Assembly: GCA_902728285.1 (NCBI GenBank)
Contig: CACVBU010000538.1
Span: 127,599 to 191,598 of the forward strand
DNA: 64,000 nt
DNA from: Clytia hemisphaerica
Lineage: Eukaryota; Cnidaria; Hydrozoa; Leptothecata; Clytiidae
Direction: 5' to 3'
A program made the position numbers and the translations under genes. Every line of letters begins with the position of its first letter. The first letter of the stretch is position 1. This document shows, one piece after another, positions 33,901 to 41,259 of the stretch. Under the pieces are notes generated by a model that worked only from the letters and a program-made list of their open reading frames with translations, did no database searches and was not told the origin of the DNA.

Positions 33901-34238
33901 TGATATTAAAAAAATTACGTCATTAAAAATCAATCAAAATTCTTTTTTCTCTTTAGAACCATTACGATTGTTCTGACGGTGAATTTCAAACGAAACCGTT
34001 AATCGTCGTCTTAGAAGAGAAAAACCTACGAAATCATCGACAAAACCATCATCACCATACGCGCGCGCACAACGACGACGATCATTCGGCCGCGCTACAA
34101 TCGCACACTGGTAAATTTCTATGTGAGTTCCGTGTAGATGTTATAGACGAATATTCGAGAATGATTTTCCCACTTGCGTTTATCATTTTTAACATTGTAT
34201 ATTGGTTACTGTTTTACAGTAAAAAGAATGAAAAATGA
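21642..34238 (+). CDS. Cys-loop anion-channel subunit, GABA-A receptor-like, complete (10 exons)
   Basis: Ten coding exons (21642-21973, 23951-24018, 24549-24619, 26020-26237, 26664-26746, 27066-27209, 28688-28902, 29944-30114, 30697-30783, 33957-34238) join in frame to 1671 nt, 556 residues plus stop. All introns are GT-AG. In order: a hydrophobic signal segment at about residues 26-45; [15 protein letters not shown]; the Cys loop (C237-C251, 13 apart); TM1 about 324-345; TM2 [17 protein letters not shown] (351-367); TM3 about 387-408; a basic and His-rich cytoplasmic loop; TM4 about 533-551. TM2 has the Ala-Ala-Arg entry and Leu at 9', as in beta-type GABA-A subunits, which conduct chloride. 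Loop C lacks the second cysteine pair of glycine and glutamate-gated channels. It should assemble as a pentamer in the plasma membrane. Ligand and orthology cannot be fixed from sequence alone. Confidence 0.93.
22031..22232. mobile_element. pogo/Tigger-like repeat in receptor intron 1
   Basis: Left end AGTCTCCATAACTCGAA and right end GTTACAGAGGTTTGAA, with an internal TTGTTCGAGTTATAGAAA. ATAACTCGAA ends are typical of pogo/Tigger-type elements. A related copy is at 57270-57448. Confidence 0.55.
22233..23950 (+). other. Remainder of receptor intron 1
   Basis: AT-rich intron. A short palindrome GGTACGGCGGCTGCCGTACC sits at about 22331-22350. Short open frames here have no family similarity. 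Confidence 0.5.
23951..24018 (+). CDS. Receptor exon 2: [11 protein letters not shown]
   Basis: 68 nt between TTTCTTTCAG and GTAAGT. Reads [20 protein letters not shown], the classical start of a GABA-A-type extracellular domain, with an NIS glycosylation site. Confidence 0.9.
24549..24619 (+). CDS. Receptor exon 3: loop D strand
   Basis: 71 nt between GTTATAG and GTAAAT. Reads [20 protein letters not shown] then DM, matching the PV.V.....SI..I...M pattern. Ends in phase 0. Confidence 0.88.
24809..25062. mobile_element. MITE family 1 in receptor intron 3
   Basis: Complete copy starting TACACCTTTTTTCTAAGAAC and ending TTGTAAAAAACGTGTA, in the same orientation as the copy at 4178. Confidence 0.82.
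25850..25945 (-). ncRNA. Hammerhead-like structured repeat, copy 2, in receptor intron 3
   Basis: Read on the minus strand it has CTGACGA, a stem-loop (GTCCT, AATA, AGGAT) and an intact GAAA: the three elements of a hammerhead core. A GTATGCA/TGCATAT helix flanks the core in the stem-III position, and an outer helix GGGTGCAG/CTGCCACCC closes it. Stem I is reduced to a couple of bases. Downstream ATCTCCTGAAAGGAGAT is a hairpin shared with copy 1. It is antisense to the receptor transcript and ends about 75 bp before exon 4. Confidence 0.5.
26020..26237 (+). CDS. Receptor exon 4: loops A/E
   Basis: 218 nt with acceptor TCTATTCCAG and donor AAG|GTGAGA. Contains [32 protein letters not shown] and [10 protein letters not shown]. 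The WVPDTYF block is near-invariant in Cys-loop receptors. Confidence 0.95.
26664..26746 (+). CDS. Receptor exon 5: Cys loop
   Basis: 83 nt reading [20 protein letters not shown] then CNLNIES, the two Cys-loop cysteines separated by 13 residues. Its length equals that of the paralogous exon at 681-763. Confidence 0.95.
27066..27209 (+). CDS. Receptor exon 6: loops B/F
   Basis: 144 nt between TTCTTTCAG and GTAAGG. Reads [18 protein letters not shown], then [11 protein letters not shown] with an N-linked site, ending TEAYVVG, which leads into loop C. Confidence 0.9.
   Translation: MVTVCMTYVSNGKKINRNDFLSALKFVHYHNTISHNLTQLTVQKLMS
28250..28481. mobile_element. Palindromic MITE in receptor intron 6
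   Basis: Arms 28252-28325 and 28408-28480 are reverse complements for about 70 bp (AAAAGGTCCAATCTCAAAAT and CTGAGAATTTTTCTGTTT inside). The loop is about 80 bp. No coding capacity. Confidence 0.75.
28688..28902 (+). CDS. Receptor exon 7: loop C, TM1 and TM2
   Basis: 215 nt. [20 protein letters not shown] leads into TM1 ([18 protein letters not shown], with the conserved Pro) and TM2 ([17 protein letters not shown]). Ends AMPK in phase 0. Confidence 0.95.
28930..29050. repeat. Possible decayed pogo-like repeat, receptor intron 7
   Basis: AATTCGAACCTCTACTATTC facing TATAGAGAGAGTCCATTATA resembles the ends of the elements at 22031 and 57270. Degraded. Confidence 0.3.
29811..29897. repeat. 87-bp palindrome CCCAGCTGGCAC in receptor intron 7
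   Basis: CCCAGCTGGCACGCAACGTT faces its complement ending GTGTGCCAGCTGGG. AACGTT occurs repeatedly in the centre. It ends about 45 bp before exon 8, close to the splice acceptor, so it could form an RNA hairpin in the pre-mRNA. Confidence 0.8.
29944..30114 (+). CDS. Receptor exon 8: TM3 and start of cytoplasmic loop
   Basis: 171 nt, 57 codons. [20 protein letters not shown] begins TM3, then EYTLVLYL, followed by a strongly basic loop (KKKRPPN). Bounded by CACAG and GTAAAA. Confidence 0.93.
30697..30783 (+). CDS. Receptor exon 9: cytoplasmic loop segment
   Basis: 87 nt, 29 codons, phase 0 on both sides (TTTCAG ... GAG|GTATGT), encoding a polar segment [17 protein letters not shown]. Because both ends are phase 0, it could be skipped without a frame change. 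Confidence 0.75.
31100..31146. repeat. Tandem duplication of 23 bp
   Basis: TAGTAGTTAACCGTTTCAAG is present twice in a row with its following GCT. A recent local duplication inside receptor intron 9. Confidence 0.7.
31243..31771. mobile_element. Element with AGCCTGGATATCCA ends, receptor intron 9
   Basis: AGCCTGGATATCCAAGCT near 31243 and CAGCCTGGATATCCAGGCTA ending near 31771, with an internal facing pair GGTCTCCCTAGAG/CTCTAGGGAGACC. Boundaries are approximate. Confidence 0.4.
32572..32790. repeat. Minisatellite, GCACCCTCACAGCATAAAAT unit
   Basis: About five imperfect tandem copies of a 40-50 bp unit built around GCACCCTCACAGCATAA. Inside receptor intron 9. Confidence 0.8.
32960..33017. 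repeat. Three-copy tandem repeat GTGATGACGTGGTTT
   Basis: GCGTGATGACGTGGTTT repeats three times with a 17-bp period. TGACGT in each unit resembles a CRE half-site-rich sequence, but this may be chance. Confidence 0.7.
33669..33871. mobile_element. TA-flanked palindromic MITE, copy 2, receptor intron 9
   Basis: Same family as 6819-7020, 203 bp. Ends TACAACTTTTCGACC and GGTCGAAAAGGTGTA; inner GACGCGCGGGCATTTTTTTG faces CAAAAAAATGCCCGCGCGCC. It sits 85 bp upstream of the last receptor exon. Confidence 0.82.
33957..34238 (+). CDS. Receptor exon 10: end of loop, TM4, stop
   Basis: Acceptor TTCTCTTTAG. 93 codons plus TGA. A His/Asn-rich stretch ([15 protein letters not shown]) precedes [20 protein letters not shown], the conserved entry to TM4, then [12 protein letters not shown] and a short charged tail. 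Confidence 0.92.
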   Translation, partial: NHYDCSDGEFQTKPLIVVLEEKNLRNHRQNHHHHTRAHNDDDHSAALQSHTGKFLCEFRVDVIDEYSRMIFPLAFIIFNIVYWLLFYSKKNEK

Positions 34239-35084
34239 ATGGCATGGTTCAAAATTTTACAGCTTCGGTTTTACAAACAAAGAACCATTGGAGAGACACC
34301 GAAAGAATACTTGGGAGTGATATTTTTGAATGGGAATATTATAGAAAGGAAGAAGAATCAAAAATCGTTTCAAAGAACTCCCAAAACTCTTTTTATAACG
34401 GAGAGACATTTTTTATGGATGAAAATGATACACTGTTACTTTATTATGGAGCAAATAGGCATATAACATTAGCATTGCTTAGAATTACATGATTTGGTGA
34501 TATATTTTACAAGTAACGTGGATATCGATTGACATTTTAACCATTAATTACAAACTGTCTAAAAGCCTACCATATTTCCTAGAATACGCGCTACAGCGCT
34601 CTTTGAACGTTTTGAATTGTTGATTTTAGGTACAGCATTCTCTAGAGGGCGCGCTTGGCGGCATTATTTTTAACTTTTGAAATATCCATTCGAGAGGGCG
34701 TTTAAAAGAAGGGGCGTTTATTTGAAGTAATACGATACATGGTTTAAGCCTTTAAATATTTTATCACGAGCTCGAAAGCAAAGATAAACCGCTCTTTGGG
34801 GTTCAGCGCTTGTTAAAGGGCGGCGCTCTTGCCAGACTTTTTAAAGGGTGGTGCTTATTGGTGGAAGGCGGTTAAAAATAGGAAATGCGGAACTTTCTTG
34901 TACATCCAGAAGATATGGTAAATACAGACTGAAAATACGTATAGGTAACACATTTGACAGAAAAAAAAATATTTTGAAAGAAAAAATATTAATGGACAAA
35001 TTAAAATATTTAAAATTTAGAAATGCTTTATGTACCCCTTCGATATACCTCTTTTGGTTTTGAATTTTATTATACTTTAAGCAA
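34239..35084. other. Receptor 3' flank
   Basis: 3' untranslated or flanking sequence after the stop. A GCGCTC-rich decayed repeat lies at about 34585-34860 (GCGCTACAGCGCTC, GGGCGCGCTTGGCGG). No AATAAA is seen in the first few hundred bases; one lies at 35434. Confidence 0.35.
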
Positions 35085-35365
35085 AAATAGGTGCAAAGGT
35101 ATTTGCAGACGGTGAGGGTCGGTTTCTTTAACTTCCCAAGTCTCTCTAAGGATGTACAAAACAATAAAAAGTACAACTGGTCTCTCTAAGGGTCCCGATT
35201 TTTCCCTTTTTAGCTCTAATCAAGGGTACGAAAACCATGAAAAGTCATAAGAATTTCTCTAAAGTAGTCTAAAGTTGGATTTTTTTTTGCAAAATTTTAG
35301 TCTTTCTAAGGATCGGTTTTTGGAGGTTCGGTCCCCACATATCTGACTTTTTCTAAACCTAGTAA
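35085..35365. mobile_element. GTCTCTCTAAGG-family element
   Basis: AGTCTCTCTAAGGAT and GGTCTCTCTAAGGGT recur inside, and the right part reads GGATCGGTTTTTGGAGGTTC then CCCCACATATCTGAC, paralleling the element at 45525-45827. The left end is less clear. Confidence 0.5.
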
Positions 35366-35623
35366 AACTAGAACAACAATGGTCTGACGTCATATTCTTT
35401 TAGCTAAAAATTTTAACCATGTCATAGGTTTAAAGAATAAACTGTCAGTCATAAATTGTTAAGAGTAAACTTTTTAAAAAGGCTGCCATTTTCCCGATTT
35501 AAATAGAGCTTACAAATCGCAGCCTGAATCTAAAATAATAACACTCCATAATTGTATTTTTATACGGACACCCTTCTGTCACAGGCCTGCCTGGACCCCC
35601 TTCCTTGGAAAATTTGGACGAAC

Positions 35624-35741
35624 CTCAACATCGTTCCTTGCGCATTATCAGCTTTTTTATGCTTTACTATATGGCGCTAGATAATGCCCTGGCTTCCATC
35701 AGTAGTGTAAATAAAGCCTGGGATACACGGGTACGAGGTTG
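35624..35741. mobile_element. CAACCTCG-ended MITE, copy 1
   Basis: Matches the 116-bp element at 51560-51675: TCGTTCCTTGCGCATTATCA at the left, GCGCTAGATAAT in the middle, GTAAATAAAGCCTGGGATAC then CGGGTACGAGGTTG at the right. Confidence 0.75.
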
Positions 35742-36151
35742 AACAAATCTTTGTCCCTGCCGGAATAAATACATAATGGTAAATTGACTTTATTTTTATC
35801 TCTTTTTAAAATTCAATTATGTTTCTCGAATATAGGCTTCTCGACCTAGGAACAAGGGAATTTCTGCTCCCATAAGGATTTCGATAGCAATTTTCATATC
35901 CACTATGGGAAAAAGTAGAATCAAAAAGCGAAGAGAATAAAAGGAACTCACGAAACCTGTCGATTGGGAGTGGAAGTAACACTACTGAGGCGTCAATTAA
36001 TTTGGATAAAAAATGTTGAAAAGAGGTTGTAAAAGGGATTTACAAGTTGACCTATTGGTGTTTTTTATTTATCTCAAATTTTCGAGAATATTGTTATTGC
36101 TATTGATATAAATTTTTCCCCGAGTTAAGTATCAATGATTTTAAGAAGTAT

Positions 36152-36709
36152 GTACGGAAGCCGAGAAGGGACAACCAAACTTTCTTTTTTGTCGACTTTT
36201 TTCTTTTTTTGCTGACTTTTTTTCTTTTTTTGCCGACTTTTTTTCTTTTTTGTCGACTTTTTTTCTTTTTTTGCTGACTTTTTTTTCTTTTTTCAAAAAA
36301 CCCCAGCGTTTAAAAATGGTTTGTTATGTTTTAGTGTCTAGATCTCGAGATAATTCATATCTAAGGTGTATATATACTGAAAAACTGCTGACTCAGCTGA
36401 AAATATCGATAATTTTCAGTACTTAAACCAAAATATCTGTCGAGATCTAGTTAGACATATCGAAAGTTAACAAACAATACCAATAATATGGATACTAATA
36501 AATTACAGCTATCCTGCCGCCAGCTGTGAGAAAGATTTTTCCTAAAAAATGCTCCCAGCAAAATGCTGCTGACGTCATGAGTTAACAAAAAAGAAAAAAA
36601 GTCAGCAAAAAAAGAAAAAAAAGTCGGCAAAAAAAGAAAAAAAGTCGGCAAAAAAAGAAAAAAAGTCGATGAAAAAAGAAAATTTGGATGTCCCTTCTCG
36701 GCTTCCGTA
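36152..36709. mobile_element. Fold-back element with tandem-repeat arms
   Basis: Ends TACGGAAGCCGAGAAGGGAC and its complement at 36690-36709, flanked by AGTATG on both sides (possible 6-bp duplication). Each arm holds four to five tandem copies of a 21-22 bp unit (TTTTTCTTTTTTTGCCGACT), inverted between arms, around a unique centre of about 300 bp. This is the architecture of fold-back transposons. Confidence 0.82.
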
Positions 36710-36879
36710 AGTATGAGACATTTATAGTGACGATCTTTTTTAGAGAAACATATGACGTTCTAAATCTAGATGAATAATATCAACAGCATCCTGAGAAAAC
36801 GGTTTCAGCAGTTTCACGGACTTAAATATATCCATAAGCTAAAAGATCCCTTTGTTGTTTCGCCAGTTTCAGCAGTTTC

Positions 36880-37165
36880 CTCACTGACCTTTATATATCC
36901 TTGGACCAAGCTATATCCACCATCTTTGATCGGCGTTTTTTTTTAATGGGTACCCGTAAAGAAGCTATTGCAGTGTTAAAAATTAAAGTCTAACGGCGCT
37001 ACATCATCAATAGTTTTCGAGGGAAAGTAGATATAGCGCTCTCGATGCATTTACACCGCTATCGAGTAGTGCCGACATTAGGGTACAAAAAACTCCGATC
37101 AAAGATTTTGCTTGGCCGGGATTGAGAAACTTGGTCCAAGGTATATTATTATAAAGGTCAGTGAG
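36880..37165. mobile_element. MITE with CTCACTGACCTTTATA ends
   Basis: Left CTCACTGACCTTTATATATC with CTTGGACCAAG, right CTTGGTCCAAGG and ATAAAGGTCAGTGAG: inverted ends of about 35 bp, 286 bp total. Inner GATCGG/CCGATC also face each other. Confidence 0.75.
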
Positions 37166-37367
37166 TTTTATTTATGATATCCCTATAATCAAAAGTAGGG
37201 TCACGCACTGCATTCTTTATTGACTTACTAAAATATGCCCGAGTCTTAGATGTGGTACTCTAGAAGTACTTAGGCCGACCATCACCACCAGGTAAATACT
37301 AAAAATGGCATATCATCTTCAGGATATGGGTGTGGTTGCAAGGAATTAGAAAATGACCTGAATGCAC

Positions 37368-37569
37368 TCCAGTCAGCCCCACTGGAAAATTATGACTTTG
37401 ATTTCATCCCCACTCAAAATTCAATGTAAAAAAAATGCACTCTAGCAACATCCCCACTGGATTTTTCGACTTAGGAACAATAGAATTTTTATCCCCATTG
37501 GCATTTCGATAAATATTTTATCCCCGCAGGTGGGAATAAGCTTTACCGGGGCAGTGAGACAGGGGTGTA
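37368..37569. mobile_element. MITE family 2, 5'-truncated copy e
   Basis: Begins inside the element at CAGCCCCACTGGAAAATTAT and keeps the right end GTGAGACAGGGGTGTA. Confidence 0.75.
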
Positions 37570-37954
37570 AAAAATACAAATCCATATCCGGTCGTTGGGA
37601 GGAATAGGGGTTGAGGATATGGTTGCTGATTATTGGAGAAAATTCTCGATGAACGAAGTCAAATAAATATTTCATTACAAATAATTAAACGAAACGCTGT
37701 ATATTTTTGTGTAGGCTATGAAGTTTGATTTCGATTTATAAAGACACAGTGATAACTCTTCATTTTGAAGTCTCATATCAACGAAATAGCGTGGGTTTTA
37801 GAGAGTGAGAGAGAAGCGAAAAGAAATCAATTTTCAAGACCAAAATAATTAAAACGTTTTTTCTCTATCTATCATTACATTTATAAGACTACGTACAAAT
37901 TTTGATGGGACCTTTTGAAACCTCGCCTCTCGACATGAAAGAGTTTTTGTAAGC

Positions 37955-38147
37955 TACACAATTTTCATAAGAACATCTGAACTTTCTGAAGCCTTCAAAT
38001 GTTCTTTTATAAGCCCAGAAATGTTTCTAAAATATCACTTTCGACATTTTTCGCATTTTCATAAGTAATTTGGTGTAACTTGGTCAGTCCACGAAACCTT
38101 AAAATGTTCTCAACTTGTTCTTAATATTTCAGACATAGAAGCCTTTC
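37955..38147. mobile_element. MITE family 1, truncated copy
   Basis: Starts TACACAATTTTCATAAGAAC, keeps GAAGCCTTCAAATGTTC and CCTTAAAATGTTCTCAACTT, and lacks the far end. Confidence 0.65.
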
Positions 38148-38929
38148 TTGACTCAGTCACGAAATTGTCATCTCAATGGCATTATATTTACGCAAAAGCT
38201 TCTCTTTTCCAGTAGCAATTACTGAGATAGAGGTGTCTTAAGGTAAAGATTACAATAAAAACATATTCAAACGGCATGGATATACCATGCGTGGAGAAAC
38301 AGGTACAATGATAAAGTGTGCTTCTGAGGCTTATTCTTCCAATTGTTAGTCAAAAAATTATTACTACTAATACTCACCCTCCCATTGCACTCCCACTGTC
38401 AAATACCACACATTATTCATAAAACCCAGTTAATTTTGGCTGCCTGATTTTCTGCTTTTATATTTACAAAATATGAAGCTCAAATTTTTTATTTTATTCT
38501 AAGGCTTTAGCCAATGTTCAGCCTCGTGTTCTTGTAAAATCCTTCTTATAAAAAGAATGGAAATTTTTTGAAAAAAGCCTTAAAAGAAGGAAGATATTTC
38601 CCAACTAATACCTTACATAGGAACTTGCGGTAAACACCCACCAGAGCTGTCAAAAATGTTGGATGAGAGAAAAACACAAAAATTAACACACATTCAACAC
38701 TATAACCTCTAATTTTTTTTCCGTTTTGGAGAAAATGTGACCTTTCTTTTCCTCTAAATGAAAATCATTACCCAATATATGTTTCTTTCTATAATCATAA
38801 CGTTTATAAGCATATTATAGGCTCAGTTTTTGGTACCTAAACAATGGTTAAACAATGTTTAAGAACAATAGAATTCTAAGCATAATGCAAGCCTGATATA
38901 GAGGCAGACCCTTGCTTATAAAAAACATG
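38148..38929. other. AT-rich intergenic, no feature seen
   Basis: No exon, RNA gene or repeat family was recognised. Confidence 0.45.
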
Positions 38930-39379
38930 TACCTTATCGGGGAAAAAAATATCGGGGGAAAGTGACGAAAATTCTGAGGGGGTGACGAAATCTTTCCCCG
39001 ACGAAATATTTCCTCGACATTTTATCACCCGACCAAAACATGTACCCGATTTTTTTATCCCCCACCAAAACATTTACCCAAAATTTTATACCGCAACCAA
39101 AATTTAAATCTAATTTTTTTACACTTTTACTTACCGAAATTAGTGCTTTAAACGTCGAATTACAAGGTCCATTTTCGAGATAGTGAAGGAAACCATTTCT
39201 TTTGCACAATTTAGTCGGGTGAAAGTGACGAATTTGAAATTTTGGTCTGGGAAAAGCGACGAATTTGAAATTTTGGTCGGGGAAAAGTGGCGAAAACGCC
39301 TCTAGGTGACGAAATTTTTCCCCGACGAAAAAAAAACCCGACTAAATAAAACTCCGACATTTTTTTCCCGGATAAGGTA
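38930..39379. mobile_element. Element with TACCTTATC ends and reiterated CCCGAC/GGGG interior
   Basis: 450 bp, ends TACCTTATCGGGGAAAAAAA and CCCGGATAAGGTA. The interior repeats GTGACGAA (at least four times), GAATTTGAAATTTTGGTC (twice in tandem) and CCAAAACATGTACCC/CCAAAACATTTACCC. Open frames inside follow these repeats and are not genes. Confidence 0.72.
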
Positions 39380-39780
39380 TACTGTATGTGAGGGGGTAAA
39401 AAGTCATGAGCTTTGAGATTGTATTTGTTTCTTGCATTGAGTTTTCCAACAAACAATATTTTGAATGTTTTTGCCAAAGGCATTTCAAGAGAACACAGAT
39501 TGAGCAAATAAAATACTAAGAATTTTAACAAAAAACATGTAGCAATAAAAAAACAGAGAGAAGAGGGTATGGCTTTTTGCCAAAATATTTCGAAATAATT
39601 TCGTCATTAGCAGGTCATTATGTTTGATGAGAGAAGAAAAACAGAAATTTGCAAAAAAAAAAAAAAAATGCAATTAATCAAAACAAATCGTAAACAAGGT
39701 TATTTTACAGTTTTTAATGAGAAAATGTTCCAGAATTCATGAGAATACATCAGAATATTATGAATACATAAATACTTAAA

Positions 39781-39840
39781 AACACCCCTGTCTCAATGAC
39801 CAAGTGACAATGTGTGAAACCAAGTGTGGGAATAAAAAAT
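39781..39840. mobile_element. MITE family 2, end fragment
   Basis: Only the terminal ACACCCCTGTCTCAATGACC and a short stretch beyond remain, 67 bp before a family 1 copy. Confidence 0.5.
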
Positions 39841-39906
39841 AAAAAAAACTGAATAATACCAAGGGGAATTCTAACCTCTTGTTTTGGATATTTTGAATAA
39901 AGTAGT

Positions 39907-40155
39907 CGCGTTTTTTTATAAGAACATCCAACATTTTTTGAAGTCTGGGGATGTTTTTAAATTTTTGAGTTTTAAGCCCAAAAATGTTCTTAACATGATT
40001 TTATTTTCGCCAATTTTTTGAGTGTTTTTGCCCATTTTCCTATGAAATTCGATGTTCTAGAGTCTGCAAAGCTTAAATGCTCTTAACTTGTTCTTAACAT
40101 TTTGGCCATGGAAGCATTATGTTCTTATATAGTTTGTTCTCATAAAAAACGTGTA
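39907..40155. mobile_element. MITE family 1, full copy
   Basis: CGCGTTTTTTTATAAGAACA to CATAAAAAACGTGTA, opposite orientation to the 4178 copy. Confidence 0.82.
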
Positions 40156-41259
40156 GATGCACTTCAATCATTCGAAAATTCAGGGGAATTCTCAAAATTT
40201 CAGCTAACCGGAAAATTTTATTTTTTGCATTGACTATTGTGTTACTTTATTTATTTTATTTACAAATAACAATGTTTTTAGCGTATGAAAAAAACAGTAA
40301 CAGCGAAAACTGTATACTGTAAACAATAAATAAAAACAAAATTAAATTCAATCGAAAAAAAACTGACAGTGTTTTTGCATGCTATTATTATTACATTGTC
40401 TACATTTTTTAGCCATTTTCGAAAATATTCATTTAAATATTCTGAGAAGACTTACAGTAAAAGAGACTTTTGCGTTATTTTCATTTTCATGCAATTTCGA
40501 TAAAAAAAGACTACCTAGAAGTTTGCTGCATCTTTGGTACTACAAAAGCCTTATGTTCTTATATACTTTATTCTTATATCTAACAAATACTGTGTAAAAA
40601 TTCCCAGAACAAACTTTAGAAGCTTCAATATGGAACATATGGACAAGTTTTTCAAATCAAAAGCTTTCCATCTTAATAAAGGATTCTTAGTCCAGCTTTC
40701 TCCCTACCAAGGCAAGATCAATTAAAATGTTATTATTTTGAAAAAACAATCTCTACAGAAGCTCTTTACAAGAGATAAGAAAGCTATAATCAAGATAACT
40801 CCGTCTTGTAATATATATCTAAACCAAAACCTCGATCTGATAAAAAATCTTATATTTCAGTTCGTATTTTGATACTTGGGGTTGGGTTAGCTTTTACAAC
40901 AGATTTTTTTACTTCTCTTACTTCAAGTCTTTCAAGATTGATACACATTTTCAACAAAATTTTATAAAAGTGTATTTTTCATCGCACTATTTTCCAGAAC
41001 CAGCCTCATATCATAGAACTGTCTCCTCTTTTGTTTAAAACAAATCAAAAAATCTTTCCTTTATCATATAATAAGAAAATTGTAACAGTCAAAAACACAT
41101 CACATCTATGCTTATTGATATTTCTGCCTCGCGGTCTTCTCCCAGATCTTAATAATTGTATTTTATAGTTGGAGCCATTTATCGCAAATCAAATAAAATC
41201 AAGCTCCAGGAATATAGGTGTACCTCCTTACACATTCTTCATCTTCTTTACCCTCAACA
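40156..41259. other. AT-rich flank of the Ser-rich gene
   Basis: Downstream of the minus-strand gene stop at 41260. No exon or repeat family was recognised. Confidence 0.4.

Noticed and set aside
38876-39531. Several minus-strand frames of 65-106 codons
   Set aside because: They follow the reiterated CCCGAC and GAATTTGAAATTTTGG repeats of the element at 38930-39379.
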